DNA from: Nevskia sp.
Lineage (GTDB): Bacteria > Pseudomonadota > Gammaproteobacteria > Nevskiales > Nevskiaceae
Length of the DNA stretch: 64,000 bases
NCBI GenBank assembly: GCA_031291075.1
Contig: JARLJS010000095.1
Coordinates: 1-64,000, forward strand
Reading direction: 5' to 3'
This document shows positions 32,136 to 42,158 of this stretch, piece after piece (position 1 is the first letter of the stretch; each line of letters opens with the position of its first letter). A program made the position numbers and the translations under genes. A model generated the notes under the pieces. It ran no database searches, was not told the origin of the DNA, and saw only the letters and a list, made by a program, of their open reading frames with translations.

Positions 32136-33290
32136 TCAGGTCCCCACCTCGTCCGCCACCCGGCCCAGGTAGCTGTGCAGCACGCGATGGTAATCGGGCA
32201 GCGACAGCAGGAAATCGTCGTGGCCGAGGTCCGAGTCGATCAGCGCATAGCTCACTTCCTTGCCGGCGGCGATCAGCGCCTTGACGATTTCGCGCGAGCG
32301 CTCCGGCGAAAAGCGCCAGTCGGCCTCGAACGCCACCACCAGGAAGCGCGCCTGCGCGCCGCGGAAGGCGGCGGCGAGGTCGTCGCCGTAGTCGCGGGCG
32401 GGGTCGAAGTAGTCCAGCGCCTTGGTCATCAGCAGGTAGGTGTTGGCGTCGAAGCGCTCGACGAAGCTCTGCCCCTGGTGGCGCAGGTAGCTTTCCACCT
32501 CGAACTCGACGTCGAAGTTGAAGTTGAACTGGCCGTCGCCGTCGCGCAGCAGGCGGCCGAAGCGCGCGCGCATCGCCACGTCGGACAGGTAGGTGATGTG
32601 GCCGAGCATGCGCGCCAGCTTGAGGCCGCGCGACGGCACCACGTTCTGCGCATAGTAACGGCCGTCGTGGAATTCGGGATCGGACAGGATGGCCTGCCGC
32701 GCGATCTCGTTGAAGGCGATGTTCTGCGCCGAGATCTTCGGCGCGGCGGCCACCACCAGGGCGTGGCGCACCCGCTGCGGCAGGTCGATGGCCCACTGCA
32801 TCACCTGCATGCCGCCGAGCGAGCCGCCGATCACCGCCGCCCAGCGCTCGATGCCCAGCGCGTCGGCCAGCAGCGCCTGCGAGCGCACCCAGTCGCGTAC
32901 CGTGACGATGGGGAAGTCGGGGCCATGGGGCTGGCCGGTGGCCGGGTCGACCGTGTTCGGCCCGGTGGAGCCGCGGCAGCCGCCGAGGTTGTTGAGGCTG
33001 ACGACGTGAAAGCGGCGGGTGTCGATCGGCTTGCCCGGACCGATGGCCGAATCCCACCAGCCGGGCTTGCGCTCGCCGGCCGAGTGGTAGCCGGCGGCAT
33101 GGTGGTCGCCCGACAGCGCGTGGCAGATCAGCACCGCGTTGCTGCGGTCGGCGTTGAGCTCGCCGTAGGTCTCCACCATCAGGTCGTGCCGCGGCAGGGT
33201 GCGGCCGCAGTCCAGCGTCAGCGCCGTTTCGATGCCGATCCTGCGGGGGACAACGACGCCGACCGAAGTGCCGGCCTCGTGGGCGCCCAT
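32136..33290 (-). CDS. metX: Homoserine O-acyltransferase MetX
   Basis: Alpha/beta-hydrolase-fold acyltransferase making O-acetyl- or O-succinylhomoserine for methionine synthesis. The ATG at 33290 ([13 protein letters not shown]) gives 384 residues; the track ORF runs back through yggT in another frame. Motifs are [41 protein letters not shown], the nucleophile GGSLGGMQ (about S157), and the acid/His at the C-terminus ([13 protein letters not shown]). Acyl donor specificity cannot be decided by eye. MetX of this lineage with MetW can use succinyl-CoA. It overlaps yggT by one base. Confidence 0.95.
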   Translation of the reverse strand: MGAHEAGTSVGVVVPRRIGIETALTLDCGRTLPRHDLMVETYGELNADRSNAVLICHALSGDHHAAGYHSAGERKPGWWDSAIGPGKPIDTRRFHVVSLNNLGGCRGSTGPNTVDPATGQPHGPDFPIVTVRDWVRSQALLADALGIERWAAVIGGSLGGMQVMQWAIDLPQRVRHALVVAAAPKISAQNIAFNEIARQAILSDPEFHDGRYYAQNVVPSRGLKLARMLGHITYLSDVAMRARFGRLLRDGDGQFNFNFDVEFEVESYLRHQGQSFVERFDANTYLLMTKALDYFDPARDYGDDLAAAFRGAQARFLVVAFEADWRFSPERSREIVKALIAAGKEVSYALIDSDLGHDDFLLSLPDYHRVLHSYLGRVADEVGT

Positions 33291-33844
33291 CAGCGGAACG
33301 GCCCCAGCGGCAGCAGGCGGTCGACGAACTGCAGCAGCAGCATCACCGGCACCGGCGACAGATCCAGGCCGCCGATCGGCGGCAGGATCCGCCGCACCGG
33401 CCGCAGCAGCGGCTCGTTCAGGCTCCACAGCACGTTCGCCGCCGGGTTGCTCACCCCCGGTCCGACCCAGGACAGCAGCGCCAGCGCGAACAGGCTCAGG
33501 GTGTAGAGGTTCAGCGCCAGGCTGGCGATCTTCAGCAGCGCGAACCAGAGTGCGCTGAGCCAGCCCGGGTTGTACTGGATCAGGCCGGCCACCACCTCGA
33601 CGTAGACCAGCGCGATCAGCAGCAGCACCAGCGAGGCGGCGAGGTCCAGCCGCTGCCAGCGTGGGATGGCCTTGGACAGCGGCCCCACCACCGGCTGCGT
33701 CACGCGCCACACCAGCTGCGAGATCGGGTTGTAGAAATCGGAGCGTGACAGCTGCAGCAGCACGCGCAGCAGGAACGCGCACAGCGCCAGGTCGAGCAGC
33801 GAGGTGATCAGGAACAGCAGGGCGTTGTTGGTGTTGGCAACCAT
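33290..33844 (-). CDS. yggT: YggT family membrane protein
   Basis: 184-residue inner-membrane protein with two copies of the YGGT repeat, each a pair of helices around a conserved motif ([28 protein letters not shown] and [23 protein letters not shown]-type segments). Related proteins are linked to osmotic or potassium balance and to cell division or assembly functions. The gene lies between proC and metX, the usual gammaproteobacterial order, with 26 bp to proC and a 1-base overlap to metX. Confidence 0.93.
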   Translation of the reverse strand: MVANTNNALLFLITSLLDLALCAFLLRVLLQLSRSDFYNPISQLVWRVTQPVVGPLSKAIPRWQRLDLAASLVLLLIALVYVEVVAGLIQYNPGWLSALWFALLKIASLALNLYTLSLFALALLSWVGPGVSNPAANVLWSLNEPLLRPVRRILPPIGGLDLSPVPVMLLLQFVDRLLPLGPFR

Positions 33845-33870
33845 GGATATTGAGTGGATTCCGGTTCGGT

Positions 33871-34701
33871 TCAGGCGCGCGCGGCGGCCGCCTGCTGCGC
33901 CAGCTCTTCCCCGCGCAGGCGGGCACGGCTGTCGGCCGCGGCCAGCGCTTCGCGGAAGATGCGGCCGAGGCCGGCGGCTTCAAGATGGGCCACGGCGGCC
34001 TCGGTGCTGCCGCCCTTGGAGGTCACCTGCGCGCGCAGCAGCGCCACGTCCTCGCCCGCCGCGCGCGCCATCTGCGCCGCGCCGACGAAGGTGCTATGCG
34101 CCAGCCGCGCCGCCACCGCCGGGTCCAGCCCCAGCGCCGTGCCGGCGTCGCGCAGCACCTCGGTGAGCAGGAAGTAATAGGCCGGGCCGCAGCCCGACAG
34201 GGCCGTCACCGCGTCGATCTGCTCCTCGCGCTCCACCCAGCAGGTCTCGCCGACGCTGCCGAGCACGTGCTCCGCCTGCGCCCGCGCCGTCGCCGCCAGC
34301 TCCGGCGGCGCGTACAGGCCGCTGATGCCGCAGCGGAACAGGGCCGGCGTGTTCGGCATGGCGCGCACTACCGCCGCGCTGCCCAGCCACTGCGCCAGCG
34401 TGGCCACGCGCACCCCGGCGGCAACCGAGATGGTCAGGGCGCCGGGCTGCGGCCGCAGGCCGCGCACCGCTTCCGCCATCTGCTGCGGCTTCACCGCCAG
34501 CACCAGGATGTCGGCGCCGGCCGCGGTCTCGACGTTGTCGGTGCCGGTGGCCACGCCGAAGCGCTGGCGCAGGCGGGCGGCGCTGTCGGCGCTGCGTACC
34601 GCCACGCGCAGACGCTGCGCCGGATGGCCGGCGGCGAGCAGGCCGCCGATCAGGCTGGCCGCCATGTTGCCGCCGCCGATGAATGCGATAAGTGGATACA
34701 T
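33871..34701 (-). CDS. proC: Pyrroline-5-carboxylate reductase
   Basis: Last step of proline synthesis, NAD(P)H reduction of pyrroline-5-carboxylate. The ATG at 34701 ([20 protein letters not shown]) gives 276 residues with the Rossmann motif [25 protein letters not shown], and the C-terminal signature [25 protein letters not shown] and [11 protein letters not shown]. It diverges from ilvA with only 43 bp between the start codons and heads the proC-yggT-metX-metW run. Confidence 0.96.
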   Translation of the reverse strand: MYPLIAFIGGGNMAASLIGGLLAAGHPAQRLRVAVRSADSAARLRQRFGVATGTDNVETAAGADILVLAVKPQQMAEAVRGLRPQPGALTISVAAGVRVATLAQWLGSAAVVRAMPNTPALFRCGISGLYAPPELAATARAQAEHVLGSVGETCWVEREEQIDAVTALSGCGPAYYFLLTEVLRDAGTALGLDPAVAARLAHSTFVGAAQMARAAGEDVALLRAQVTSKGGSTEAAVAHLEAAGLGRIFREALAAADSRARLRGEELAQQAAAARA

Positions 34702-34744
34702 GCCCGGGAGAGTTTGCTTGATTTGAGCTAGATTACGGGCCCTT

Positions 34745-36355
34745 ATGATAAGTGACGCCGCCCCGCGGCACGATCCCGTGCACAACAAGCCAAGCCCCGT
34801 ACGCTCCCCCCGGCCCGCCGAGCGCGACCGCCTGCTGCGCCAGTACCGTGCCCGCATCGAGCAGGCGCGGGTCTACGAGGTTGCCGTGGTGAGCGCGCTG
34901 GAGCCGGCGCCGAAGCTGTCGGAGCGGCTCGGCCACAATGTCCTGCTCAAGCGCGAGGACCAGCAGAGCGTCCATTCCTTCAAGCTGCGCGGCGCCTACA
35001 ACAAGATCGTGGGATTGCCGGAGGCGCAGCGCGCGCGCGGCGTGATCTGCGCCTCCGCCGGCAATCATGCGCAGGGGGTGGCGCTGGCGGCGCAGCGGCT
35101 CGGCATCCCGGCCTGGATCGTGATGCCGCGCACCACGCCGCCGATCAAGGTGGACTCGGTGCGGCGCCTAGGCGGCCGCGCCGTGCTGCACCGCGAAACC
35201 TACGACGACGCGGCGGCGCATGCCGCCGCGCTGGCGGAGGAAAAAGGGCTTGCAGCGATCCCGCCCTACGACGATCCCGAGGTGATCGCCGGCCAGGGCA
35301 CGGTGGGCAAGGAGATCCACGAACAGCTCGGCGCCGGCCGGCTCGACGCCGTGTTCGTGCCCATCGGTGGCGGCGGCCTGGTGGCGGGTGTGTCGGCCTA
35401 CCTCAAGGCGCTGCGCCCCGGGGTCCAGGTGATCGGCGTGGAGGCGGACGACTCCGACTGCATGGCGCAGGCGCTGGAGGCCGGGCGCCGGGTCAAGCTG
35501 GCGCAGGTGGGCCTGTTCGCCGACGGTGTGGCCGTGCGCCAGGCCGGCGCCGAGACCTTCCGCGTCGCCCGCCACACCGTGGACGCGGTGATCCGGGTCG
35601 GCGTCGACGAGATCTGCGCGGCGATCCGCGACGTGTTCCAGGAAAACCGCAGCGTGCCGGAGCCGGCCGGGGCGCTGGGCGTGGCCGGGCTCAAGCGCTG
35701 GGCCGCGCAGAACCCGGGCGGCGGCAAGACCTGCGTGGCCATCGTCAGCGGCGCCAACCTCAACTTCGACCGTCTGCGCCACATCGCCGAGCGCGCCGAA
35801 CTGGGTGACGGCCGCGAGACCCTGCTGGCGGTGACCATCCCGGAGCGGCCCGGCAGCTTCAAGCGCTTCCTCAAGGAGATCGGCCGGCGGCCGATCACAG
35901 AGTTCAACTATCGCTACGCCTCGCCGGCCGAGGCTCACGTATTTGCCGGTGTGCACTTCGCCGGCGCCGAGGACCGCGACGCGGTGCTGGCCAGGCTGGT
36001 TGCCGACGGTTACCCGGTGGTCGACATGAGTGGCAACGAGATGGCCAAGACGCACGTGCGCTACATGGTTGGCGGCCGCGCGCCGGGCCTGCCCGACGAG
36101 CACCTGTTCCGCTTCGAGTTTCCGGAGCGGCCGGGCGCCTGCCTGGACTTCCTCAGCGCCGTCAGCGGCCACTGGAACATCTCGCTGTTCCATTACCGCA
36201 ATCACGGCGCCGCCTACGGCCGCGTGCTGTGCGGCCTGCAGGTACCCAAGGCGGAACGGGCCGAATGCCGGCGCGCGCTCGAGCATCTCGGCTACGAGTA
36301 CTGGGACGAGAGCGATAACCCCGCCTACGCCCTGTTCCTCGGCACCGGCGGGTAG
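34745..36355 (+). CDS. ilvA: Threonine ammonia-lyase, biosynthetic
   Basis: PLP enzyme making 2-oxobutyrate for isoleucine. The catalytic Lys is in SVHSFKLRGAYNK (about K80), the glycine loop is IGGGGLVAG, and SAGNHAQGVA binds substrate. Two ACT-like regulatory domains follow (VTIPERPGSFKRFLKEIG and FEFPERPGACLDFLSAVSG), so the enzyme should be inhibited by isoleucine. The 536-residue length includes an N-terminal extension of about 20 residues. The short divergent gap to proC means the real start could be slightly downstream. A palindromic repeat follows the gene. Confidence 0.95.
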   Translation: MISDAAPRHDPVHNKPSPVRSPRPAERDRLLRQYRARIEQARVYEVAVVSALEPAPKLSERLGHNVLLKREDQQSVHSFKLRGAYNKIVGLPEAQRARGVICASAGNHAQGVALAAQRLGIPAWIVMPRTTPPIKVDSVRRLGGRAVLHRETYDDAAAHAAALAEEKGLAAIPPYDDPEVIAGQGTVGKEIHEQLGAGRLDAVFVPIGGGGLVAGVSAYLKALRPGVQVIGVEADDSDCMAQALEAGRRVKLAQVGLFADGVAVRQAGAETFRVARHTVDAVIRVGVDEICAAIRDVFQENRSVPEPAGALGVAGLKRWAAQNPGGGKTCVAIVSGANLNFDRLRHIAERAELGDGRETLLAVTIPERPGSFKRFLKEIGRRPITEFNYRYASPAEAHVFAGVHFAGAEDRDAVLARLVADGYPVVDMSGNEMAKTHVRYMVGGRAPGLPDEHLFRFEFPERPGACLDFLSAVSGHWNISLFHYRNHGAAYGRVLCGLQVPKAERAECRRALEHLGYEYWDESDNPAYALFLGTGG

Positions 36356-36380
36356 GCTGCGCCGTCGCGCGGCAACCTCG

Positions 36381-36498
36381 CCTCTCCCTTTGGGAGAGGC
36401 CGCGCCGCGAGGCGCGGGTGAGGGCGCGGGGTATCGGTTGCGCGCAACACTTGTGGCCGTGCCGCCCTCACCCCTGCCCCTCTCCCAAAGGGAGAGGG
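36381..36498. repeat. Palindromic intergenic repeat, copy 2
   Basis: Same element and orientation as 31336-31454: CCTCTCCCTTTGGGAGAGG, GCGGGTGAGGGCGC, then CCCTCACCCCTGCCCCTCTC and CAAAGGGAGAGGG. The two copies bracket about 5 kb containing metW, metX, yggT, proC and ilvA. This copy separates convergent ilvA and the EVE gene. Confidence 0.88.
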
Positions 36499-36529
36499 GA
36501 CAATATGGCATACACCCGCATTACCGGTC

Positions 36530-36988
<459 letters not shown>

Positions 36989-37023
36989 GGAACGTGCGCC
37001 CCCGCTCGGGAAAGTGACGGCGG

Positions 37024-37647
37024 CTATTTTAATGGGCTCGGCGCGCCGTCGCGGACGTACATCACCCCCTCGCCGGTGCTCTGCACGTCGGCCAGGAATT
37101 GCAGCGCCGACTGGCGCACGATCACCGAGAACGCCTCGCCGGTCGGGTGGGGCTGGCCGCGGCTGGGGGTCGGTGTGCGGCCGGCCACCGTGATCATGGC
37201 GTGGCTGTACAGGCCGGTATGCGGCTTGGCCTGCGGGCGCTCCAGCAGGCTGTAGGCGAAGTTGTAGTTGTCGCGTGTGGATACGCCCACCAGGCCCTCG
37301 GTCAGGCCGGTGACTAGTCCGTTCATGTGCCCCCGCTCGGGGTCGGTGCGGTCGTCGACCGTGACCTTCAGCGTCGCCCCGGCCGCTGGGCCGGCCGGCA
37401 TCAGCATGCGGGTATTGCGCAACACGTTGCGCACTTCCTTGCAGACCGCCTCGTCGACTTCCGGATGCGGCTCGCCGTTGCGCTTGAATTCGCAGACGAC
37501 ATGCACCGGCGTCGGCGGATCGCGGGCCGCCAACTCCGGAAAATCGGCCTTGTCGTGCCCGTCCTCGACAAACGAGTGCACCGACACGCAGCCGCTTGCC
37601 CCCACGGCGAGCAACGGGCCCACCCATCCTGATCGAAGCAGATGCAT
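37024..37647 (-). CDS. Lipoprotein, paralogue A of a tandem pair
   Basis: 207-residue lipoprotein with lipobox GASGC. It shares long segments with the next gene upstream: VEDGHDK, ARDPPTPV, RNGEP, TLKVTVDDR, GLYSHAMITVAG and GEAFSVIVRQSALQFL. Two conserved Cys in the mature part (VVCEF and AVCKEV) may form a disulfide. I do not recognise the family. The layout, with a TLKVTVDD strand and a glycine-rich GLVTGLTEGL segment, resembles DUF4136/DUF4410-like outer-membrane lipoproteins, but this is weak. It lies about 95 bp downstream of its paralogue on the same strand. Confidence 0.82.
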   Translation of the reverse strand: MHLLRSGWVGPLLAVGASGCVSVHSFVEDGHDKADFPELAARDPPTPVHVVCEFKRNGEPHPEVDEAVCKEVRNVLRNTRMLMPAGPAAGATLKVTVDDRTDPERGHMNGLVTGLTEGLVGVSTRDNYNFAYSLLERPQAKPHTGLYSHAMITVAGRTPTPSRGQPHPTGEAFSVIVRQSALQFLADVQSTGEGVMYVRDGAPSPLK

Positions 37648-37742
37648 GCTGGCTTCTTCCAGTCCTTGGAAGAGCTAAGGACAGCGGCTCCGGCGCCGGG
37701 GTTCACACGATCCGCCGAGCGGCGGCCGGCGGCCCGCCCGGA

Positions 37743-38369
37743 TCAGGGCGGCGTCGGCGTATCGGGTACGAACATCACCGGGCCGTCCATCCCGGCGGTG
37801 GCCTGGATGTCGTGGAGGAACTCCAGCACCGACTGCTGCACGATGACGGCGAAGGCATCTCCGGCCGAGCGCGGCCGGCCGTAGCCCGGCACGGGTGCGT
37901 CGCCGGCGACCGTGATCATGGCGTGGTCGTACAGCCCCGACTGCGGTGGCGCCCCGTCCGCATTCAGCAGGCTGAGCGCGAAGCGGAAGTCGTCGCGCGC
38001 GGTGAGCCCGACCTTACCCTGGGTGGCGCCGGTCATAATGCCTTCGGAGCGGTCGCGGGCGAGGTCGGAGCGGTCGTCCACCGTCACCTTGAGCGTGGCC
38101 GCGGCATCTGTCTCCGCCGGCAGCAGCACCTGGGTTTGCTGCAGCACCCGTGCGACTTCCCTGCAGATCGTGCTGTCGACGTCCGGCTCCGGCTCGCCGT
38201 TGCGCGTGTATTCGCAGACCATCTGCACCGGCGTCGGCGGATCGCGCGGCTTGAGCTCGCGGTAGTCGGTCTTGTCGTGCCCGTCCTCGACGTAAGCGTT
38301 GACGCTCACGCAGCCGCTGCCCAGCAGCGCGAACAGGCAGCCAGCCATCCCCAATTGGCGTATCGGCAT
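37743..38369 (-). CDS. Lipoprotein, paralogue B of a tandem pair
   Basis: 208-residue lipoprotein with signal peptide and lipobox GSGC. It aligns along its full length with paralogue A (VEDGHDK, PRDPPTPV, TLKVTVDDR, GLYDHAMITVAG, FAVIVQQSVLEFL), at roughly half the residues by eye. The conserved Cys pair (MVCEY and TICREV) is kept. The tandem order suggests a local duplication. Function is unknown; both should sit in the outer membrane or periplasm. Confidence 0.82.
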   Translation of the reverse strand: MPIRQLGMAGCLFALLGSGCVSVNAYVEDGHDKTDYRELKPRDPPTPVQMVCEYTRNGEPEPDVDSTICREVARVLQQTQVLLPAETDAAATLKVTVDDRSDLARDRSEGIMTGATQGKVGLTARDDFRFALSLLNADGAPPQSGLYDHAMITVAGDAPVPGYGRPRSAGDAFAVIVQQSVLEFLHDIQATAGMDGPVMFVPDTPTPP

Positions 38370-38420
38370 GCTCCCCCCTCATCGCAGTTTGTCACGCGCC
38401 GTGCCCGCTTGACCAGCGCG

Positions 38421-39026
38421 TCAGCGGAAGCGGCGCAGTCCATGTTCGGTGACCACGGCGTCGAGACGCACGTCCCACGGATCGCGCGGGATCTCCGCTG
38501 CCTCCTGCACCGCATAGGCGTAGCCCACCAGCAGCGGCCGCCGGACCTTGCGCCTGCAGGCCAGCGCGCGGTCGTAGTAGCCGGCGCCGTTGCCGAGGCG
38601 GTGGCCGTCGCCGTCGAAACCCAGCAGCGGCAGCACGATCAGGTCGAACGCGCGGGCCCGGCGCAGCGCTCCGTCGCGCGCCGGCCGCGGCAGGCCCAGC
38701 GCGTCGCGCCGCAGCCTGGCGCCGGGGCGCAGGCAGGCGAAGCCCATCTCGCGCGGCCCGCGTGTGCGCGGCACCCACACCTCGCAGCCCCGGCGCTGCA
38801 GGCTGCGGATCAGGACCGGCGTGGCCAGTTCCGAATGCACCGACAGGTAGACCGCCACGCGGCGTGCGCGCCGGACATGCCGCCAGCGCAGCAGATGCGC
38901 GGCGGCACGGCGTTCGCAGTGGTTGCGCCGGGCGCGGCCGATGGCTTGCCGGCGCCGGCGCAGGACCAGGCGCAGCTCGCGCTTGGTCGGTGAAGGGGGA
39001 AGGGTGTCTCCCGCGTGTGCCGTCAT
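38421..39026 (-). CDS. fthC: 5-formyltetrahydrofolate cyclo-ligase
   Basis: Converts 5-formyl-THF to 5,10-methenyl-THF with ATP (YgfA/FthC family). The ATG at 39026 (MTAHAGDTLPPSPTKRELRL) gives 201 residues; the track start at 39140 would extend into the 6S RNA gene. It has KRELRLVLRRRR at the start, VYLSVHSELATPVL, and the ATP site PLLGFDGDGHRLGNGAGYYDRAL. The sequence is very arginine-rich. Position just downstream of the 6S RNA gene matches the ssrS-ygfA arrangement of E. coli, where both are on one transcript. Confidence 0.92.
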   Translation of the reverse strand: MTAHAGDTLPPSPTKRELRLVLRRRRQAIGRARRNHCERRAAAHLLRWRHVRRARRVAVYLSVHSELATPVLIRSLQRRGCEVWVPRTRGPREMGFACLRPGARLRRDALGLPRPARDGALRRARAFDLIVLPLLGFDGDGHRLGNGAGYYDRALACRRKVRRPLLVGYAYAVQEAAEIPRDPWDVRLDAVVTEHGLRRFR

Positions 39027-39040
39027 CTGTCTTCGACCTT

Positions 39041-39189
39041 GAGACAGCGTCTCAAGTGGGCGCCGCGCCACATAATCGGGCTTTCCGCTGCAAGGCGGAC
39101 CTGCGCTCCCTATGCGGGTGAGGCTCCCTTTGCATGGCAATTAGGCTCAAGGGGTTCCTGACGGACCACGAACACCGCAGGAGACACCG
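39041..39189 (-). ncRNA. ssrS: 6S RNA
   Basis: Regulatory RNA that binds sigma-70 RNA polymerase holoenzyme. Evidence is the position between zapA and fthC, the standard gammaproteobacterial site, plus similarity to E. coli 6S in the 5' part (GGTGTTCG, then CCCCTTGAGCC followed by TAATTGCCAT). The ends pair as a closing stem: CGGTGTCTC at the 5' side with GAGACGCTG at the 3' side. A promoter is correctly placed upstream. Ends are estimates; at about 150 nt it is shorter than E. coli 6S (184 nt). Confidence 0.78.
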
Positions 39190-39195
39190 GCTCGG

Positions 39196-39225
39196 AACAT
39201 AGCATCAAGCGCCGGTGGAGGCCAA
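39196..39225 (-). promoter_or_regulatory. Promoter of the 6S RNA gene
   Basis: TTGGCC and TATGTT are separated by 18 bases on the minus strand, and the expected start lies at about 39189, the first base of the closing stem. Confidence 0.5.
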
Positions 39226-39288
39226 TAGGCAGCGATGAGTGGTCGGTGCGCCGTGACCGGCGCGCGTGCGTGATGCCGAAGTCACCGG

Positions 39289-39630
39289 CTAATCGGTGCT
39301 CGTGAGCGTGTGATCGATGTCCAGCCCGAGCTGGCGCACGCGCTCGATGGCCGCCTCGTCCTGCGGCGTGACGCCGGCGTGGCCCTTGGCGGCCAGCAGC
39401 TCGCGCGCCAGGTTGAGCGCCGTCATCACCGCGATGCGCTCCGCCCCCAGGGCCTTGCCGCGGCGGCGGATCGCGGTCATGCGCTCGTTGAGGTAATCGG
39501 CGGAAGCCACCAGCGCCTCGTGCTCGTCGGGCGGGCAGGCCACGGTGTATTCGCGGCTCATGATGCGTACCGTCACCGTCAACGGATCGCTTTTGCTTGC
39601 GCTCTCCACCATGAGCGTCCTCTCCTTCAT
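39289..39630 (-). CDS. zapA: Cell division protein ZapA
   Basis: 113-residue FtsZ-associated protein that bundles Z-ring filaments. It has the ZapA beta-hairpin (TVTVRIMSREYTVACPPDE), the helix LVASADYLNERM, and the C-terminal coiled coil with AVMTALNLARELLAAK. The ATG at 39630 is kept because it overlaps the preceding stop as ATGA. The downstream 6S RNA gene has its own promoter. Confidence 0.93.
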   Translation of the reverse strand: MKERTLMVESASKSDPLTVTVRIMSREYTVACPPDEHEALVASADYLNERMTAIRRRGKALGAERIAVMTALNLARELLAAKGHAGVTPQDEAAIERVRQLGLDIDHTLTSTD

Positions 39631-39827
39631 GGTGCCTGGTCGCTTTCGAGCAGGCGGATGCGTTCGACCACGCCCTCGATGCGGCGCTTCAACTCCGCGT
39701 TGAGCGCGAGCAGGCGGTCGCGTTCCTGCAATGCGCGCTTGCGCTCCAGGCGCGCCTGCCGGTATGCCGCGATCAGGCGTTGCACGCGCTCTTCCAGTTG
39801 CGCAAGTTCGTTGTGGAGCATGGACAA
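39627..39827 (-). CDS. ZapB-like small coiled-coil protein (TIGR02449 family)
   Basis: 66-residue protein that is almost entirely one coiled coil (LAQLEERVQRLIAAYRQARLERKRALQERDRLL, split here only as a pattern). It matches the TIGR02449 family found directly upstream of zapA in Gammaproteobacteria. It probably assists Z-ring assembly like ZapB. Translational coupling to zapA is by a 4-base overlap. The start could be the first or third codon (both ATG). Confidence 0.85.
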   Translation of the reverse strand: MSMLHNELAQLEERVQRLIAAYRQARLERKRALQERDRLLALNAELKRRIEGVVERIRLLESDQAP

Positions 39828-39892
39828 GCCGGCATTGATCCTGTCGCAGTATAGCTCAGCGGCCGCCCCCCTTCGGCGGCCTCCGGGCGGCC

Positions 39893-39924
39893 AAAAAAGA
39901 ACGCCCGGCGGTGGCCGGGCGTTC
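39893..39924 (-). terminator. Intrinsic terminator of the DegQ-type protease gene
   Basis: An 11-bp perfect stem (GAACGCCCGGC and complement) with loop GGTG is followed on the minus strand by six T. It lies 18 bases after the protease stop codon. Confidence 0.92.
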
Positions 39925-39941
39925 GCCTGAAACGCCTGCCG

Positions 39942-41366
<1,425 letters not shown>

Positions 41367-41486
41367 TGTGTAATCCTTATGAAAGAACGTCCGCTATCGC
41401 AGCGGCGAGCGCTATGACCGTGCGCCGGCCGCCGAGTTTCGCGGCGGCTGCCCCGGCAGCCGCGCGCCGCCTTCGGATATTAGGGC

Positions 41487-42122
41487 TTAGCGGAGACGAA
41501 TCAAGGGGTTGAGCGCATAGCGCCCGGTGATGGCGGCGCTCGCCAGGACGTGGCCGGCAAGCGCGGCGCGGACCTGGGCGGCGGTGAACTGCCCTTCCAC
41601 CGGGCAGCGCTCCAGGTCCACCGCGTGCAGCTCGAAGCGGTAGTGGTGCGGCACGCTGTCGTTCCACGGTGGGCAGGGGCCGTCGTAGCCGAAATAGGGG
41701 CCTTCCATGTCCTTGTCGCCGGCGAACCAGCCGGTGTAGTCGTTGATGCCCTGGCGGCTGCCCGCCGGGCCGCCGGGATCGCGCTTGCCACGGGCGGTGA
41801 TGCCGCTGCTGCAGGCGCCTTCGCCGATGGCGGTATCCCCCGCCGGGATGTCGACCATCACCCAGTGCACGAACTCGCCGCGCGGCAGCCTGGCCGGCAG
41901 CACCGTGCCCGCCACGTTGACGTGCGCCGGCTTGGGCGAAGGCGCGTCGCCGTCCACGCACAGCAGCACCAGGCTGCGCGTGCCCGCGGGGACGCCGCTC
42001 CAGTGCAGTTCAGGGTTGAGGTTCCGCGACAGCGCCAGGTGCCCCACCGGGGCCTTGATGGCGAAGGCACAGCGGCCGGGGATGACGCCGCCGTGGGGGA
42101 AGCTGCGGCTGGCGAGTTTCAT
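41487..42122 (-). CDS. YbhB/YbcL family PEBP-like protein
   Basis: 211-residue phosphatidylethanolamine-binding-protein-fold protein. Family motifs are NPELHWSGVPAGTRSLVLLCVDGDAP, the ligand-pocket FVHWVMVDIPA, and the late segment YFGYDGPCPPWND with HHYRFELHAVD. No signal peptide is seen, so it should be cytoplasmic. The physiological ligand is unknown. AGGAG lies 6-8 bases before the ATG. sohB lies upstream on the same strand with about 36 bp between. Confidence 0.94.
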   Translation of the reverse strand: MKLASRSFPHGGVIPGRCAFAIKAPVGHLALSRNLNPELHWSGVPAGTRSLVLLCVDGDAPSPKPAHVNVAGTVLPARLPRGEFVHWVMVDIPAGDTAIGEGACSSGITARGKRDPGGPAGSRQGINDYTGWFAGDKDMEGPYFGYDGPCPPWNDSVPHHYRFELHAVDLERCPVEGQFTAAQVRAALAGHVLASAAITGRYALNPLIRLR

Positions 42123-42158
42123 GGAGGTCTCCTGCAGGCGGGAAGGCGGCAGGTAGTA

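Noticed and set aside
37596-38993. 465-aa plus-strand ORF opposite the lipoproteins and fthC
   Set aside because: Shadow of GC-rich minus-strand genes; His/Arg/Ala-rich without domains.
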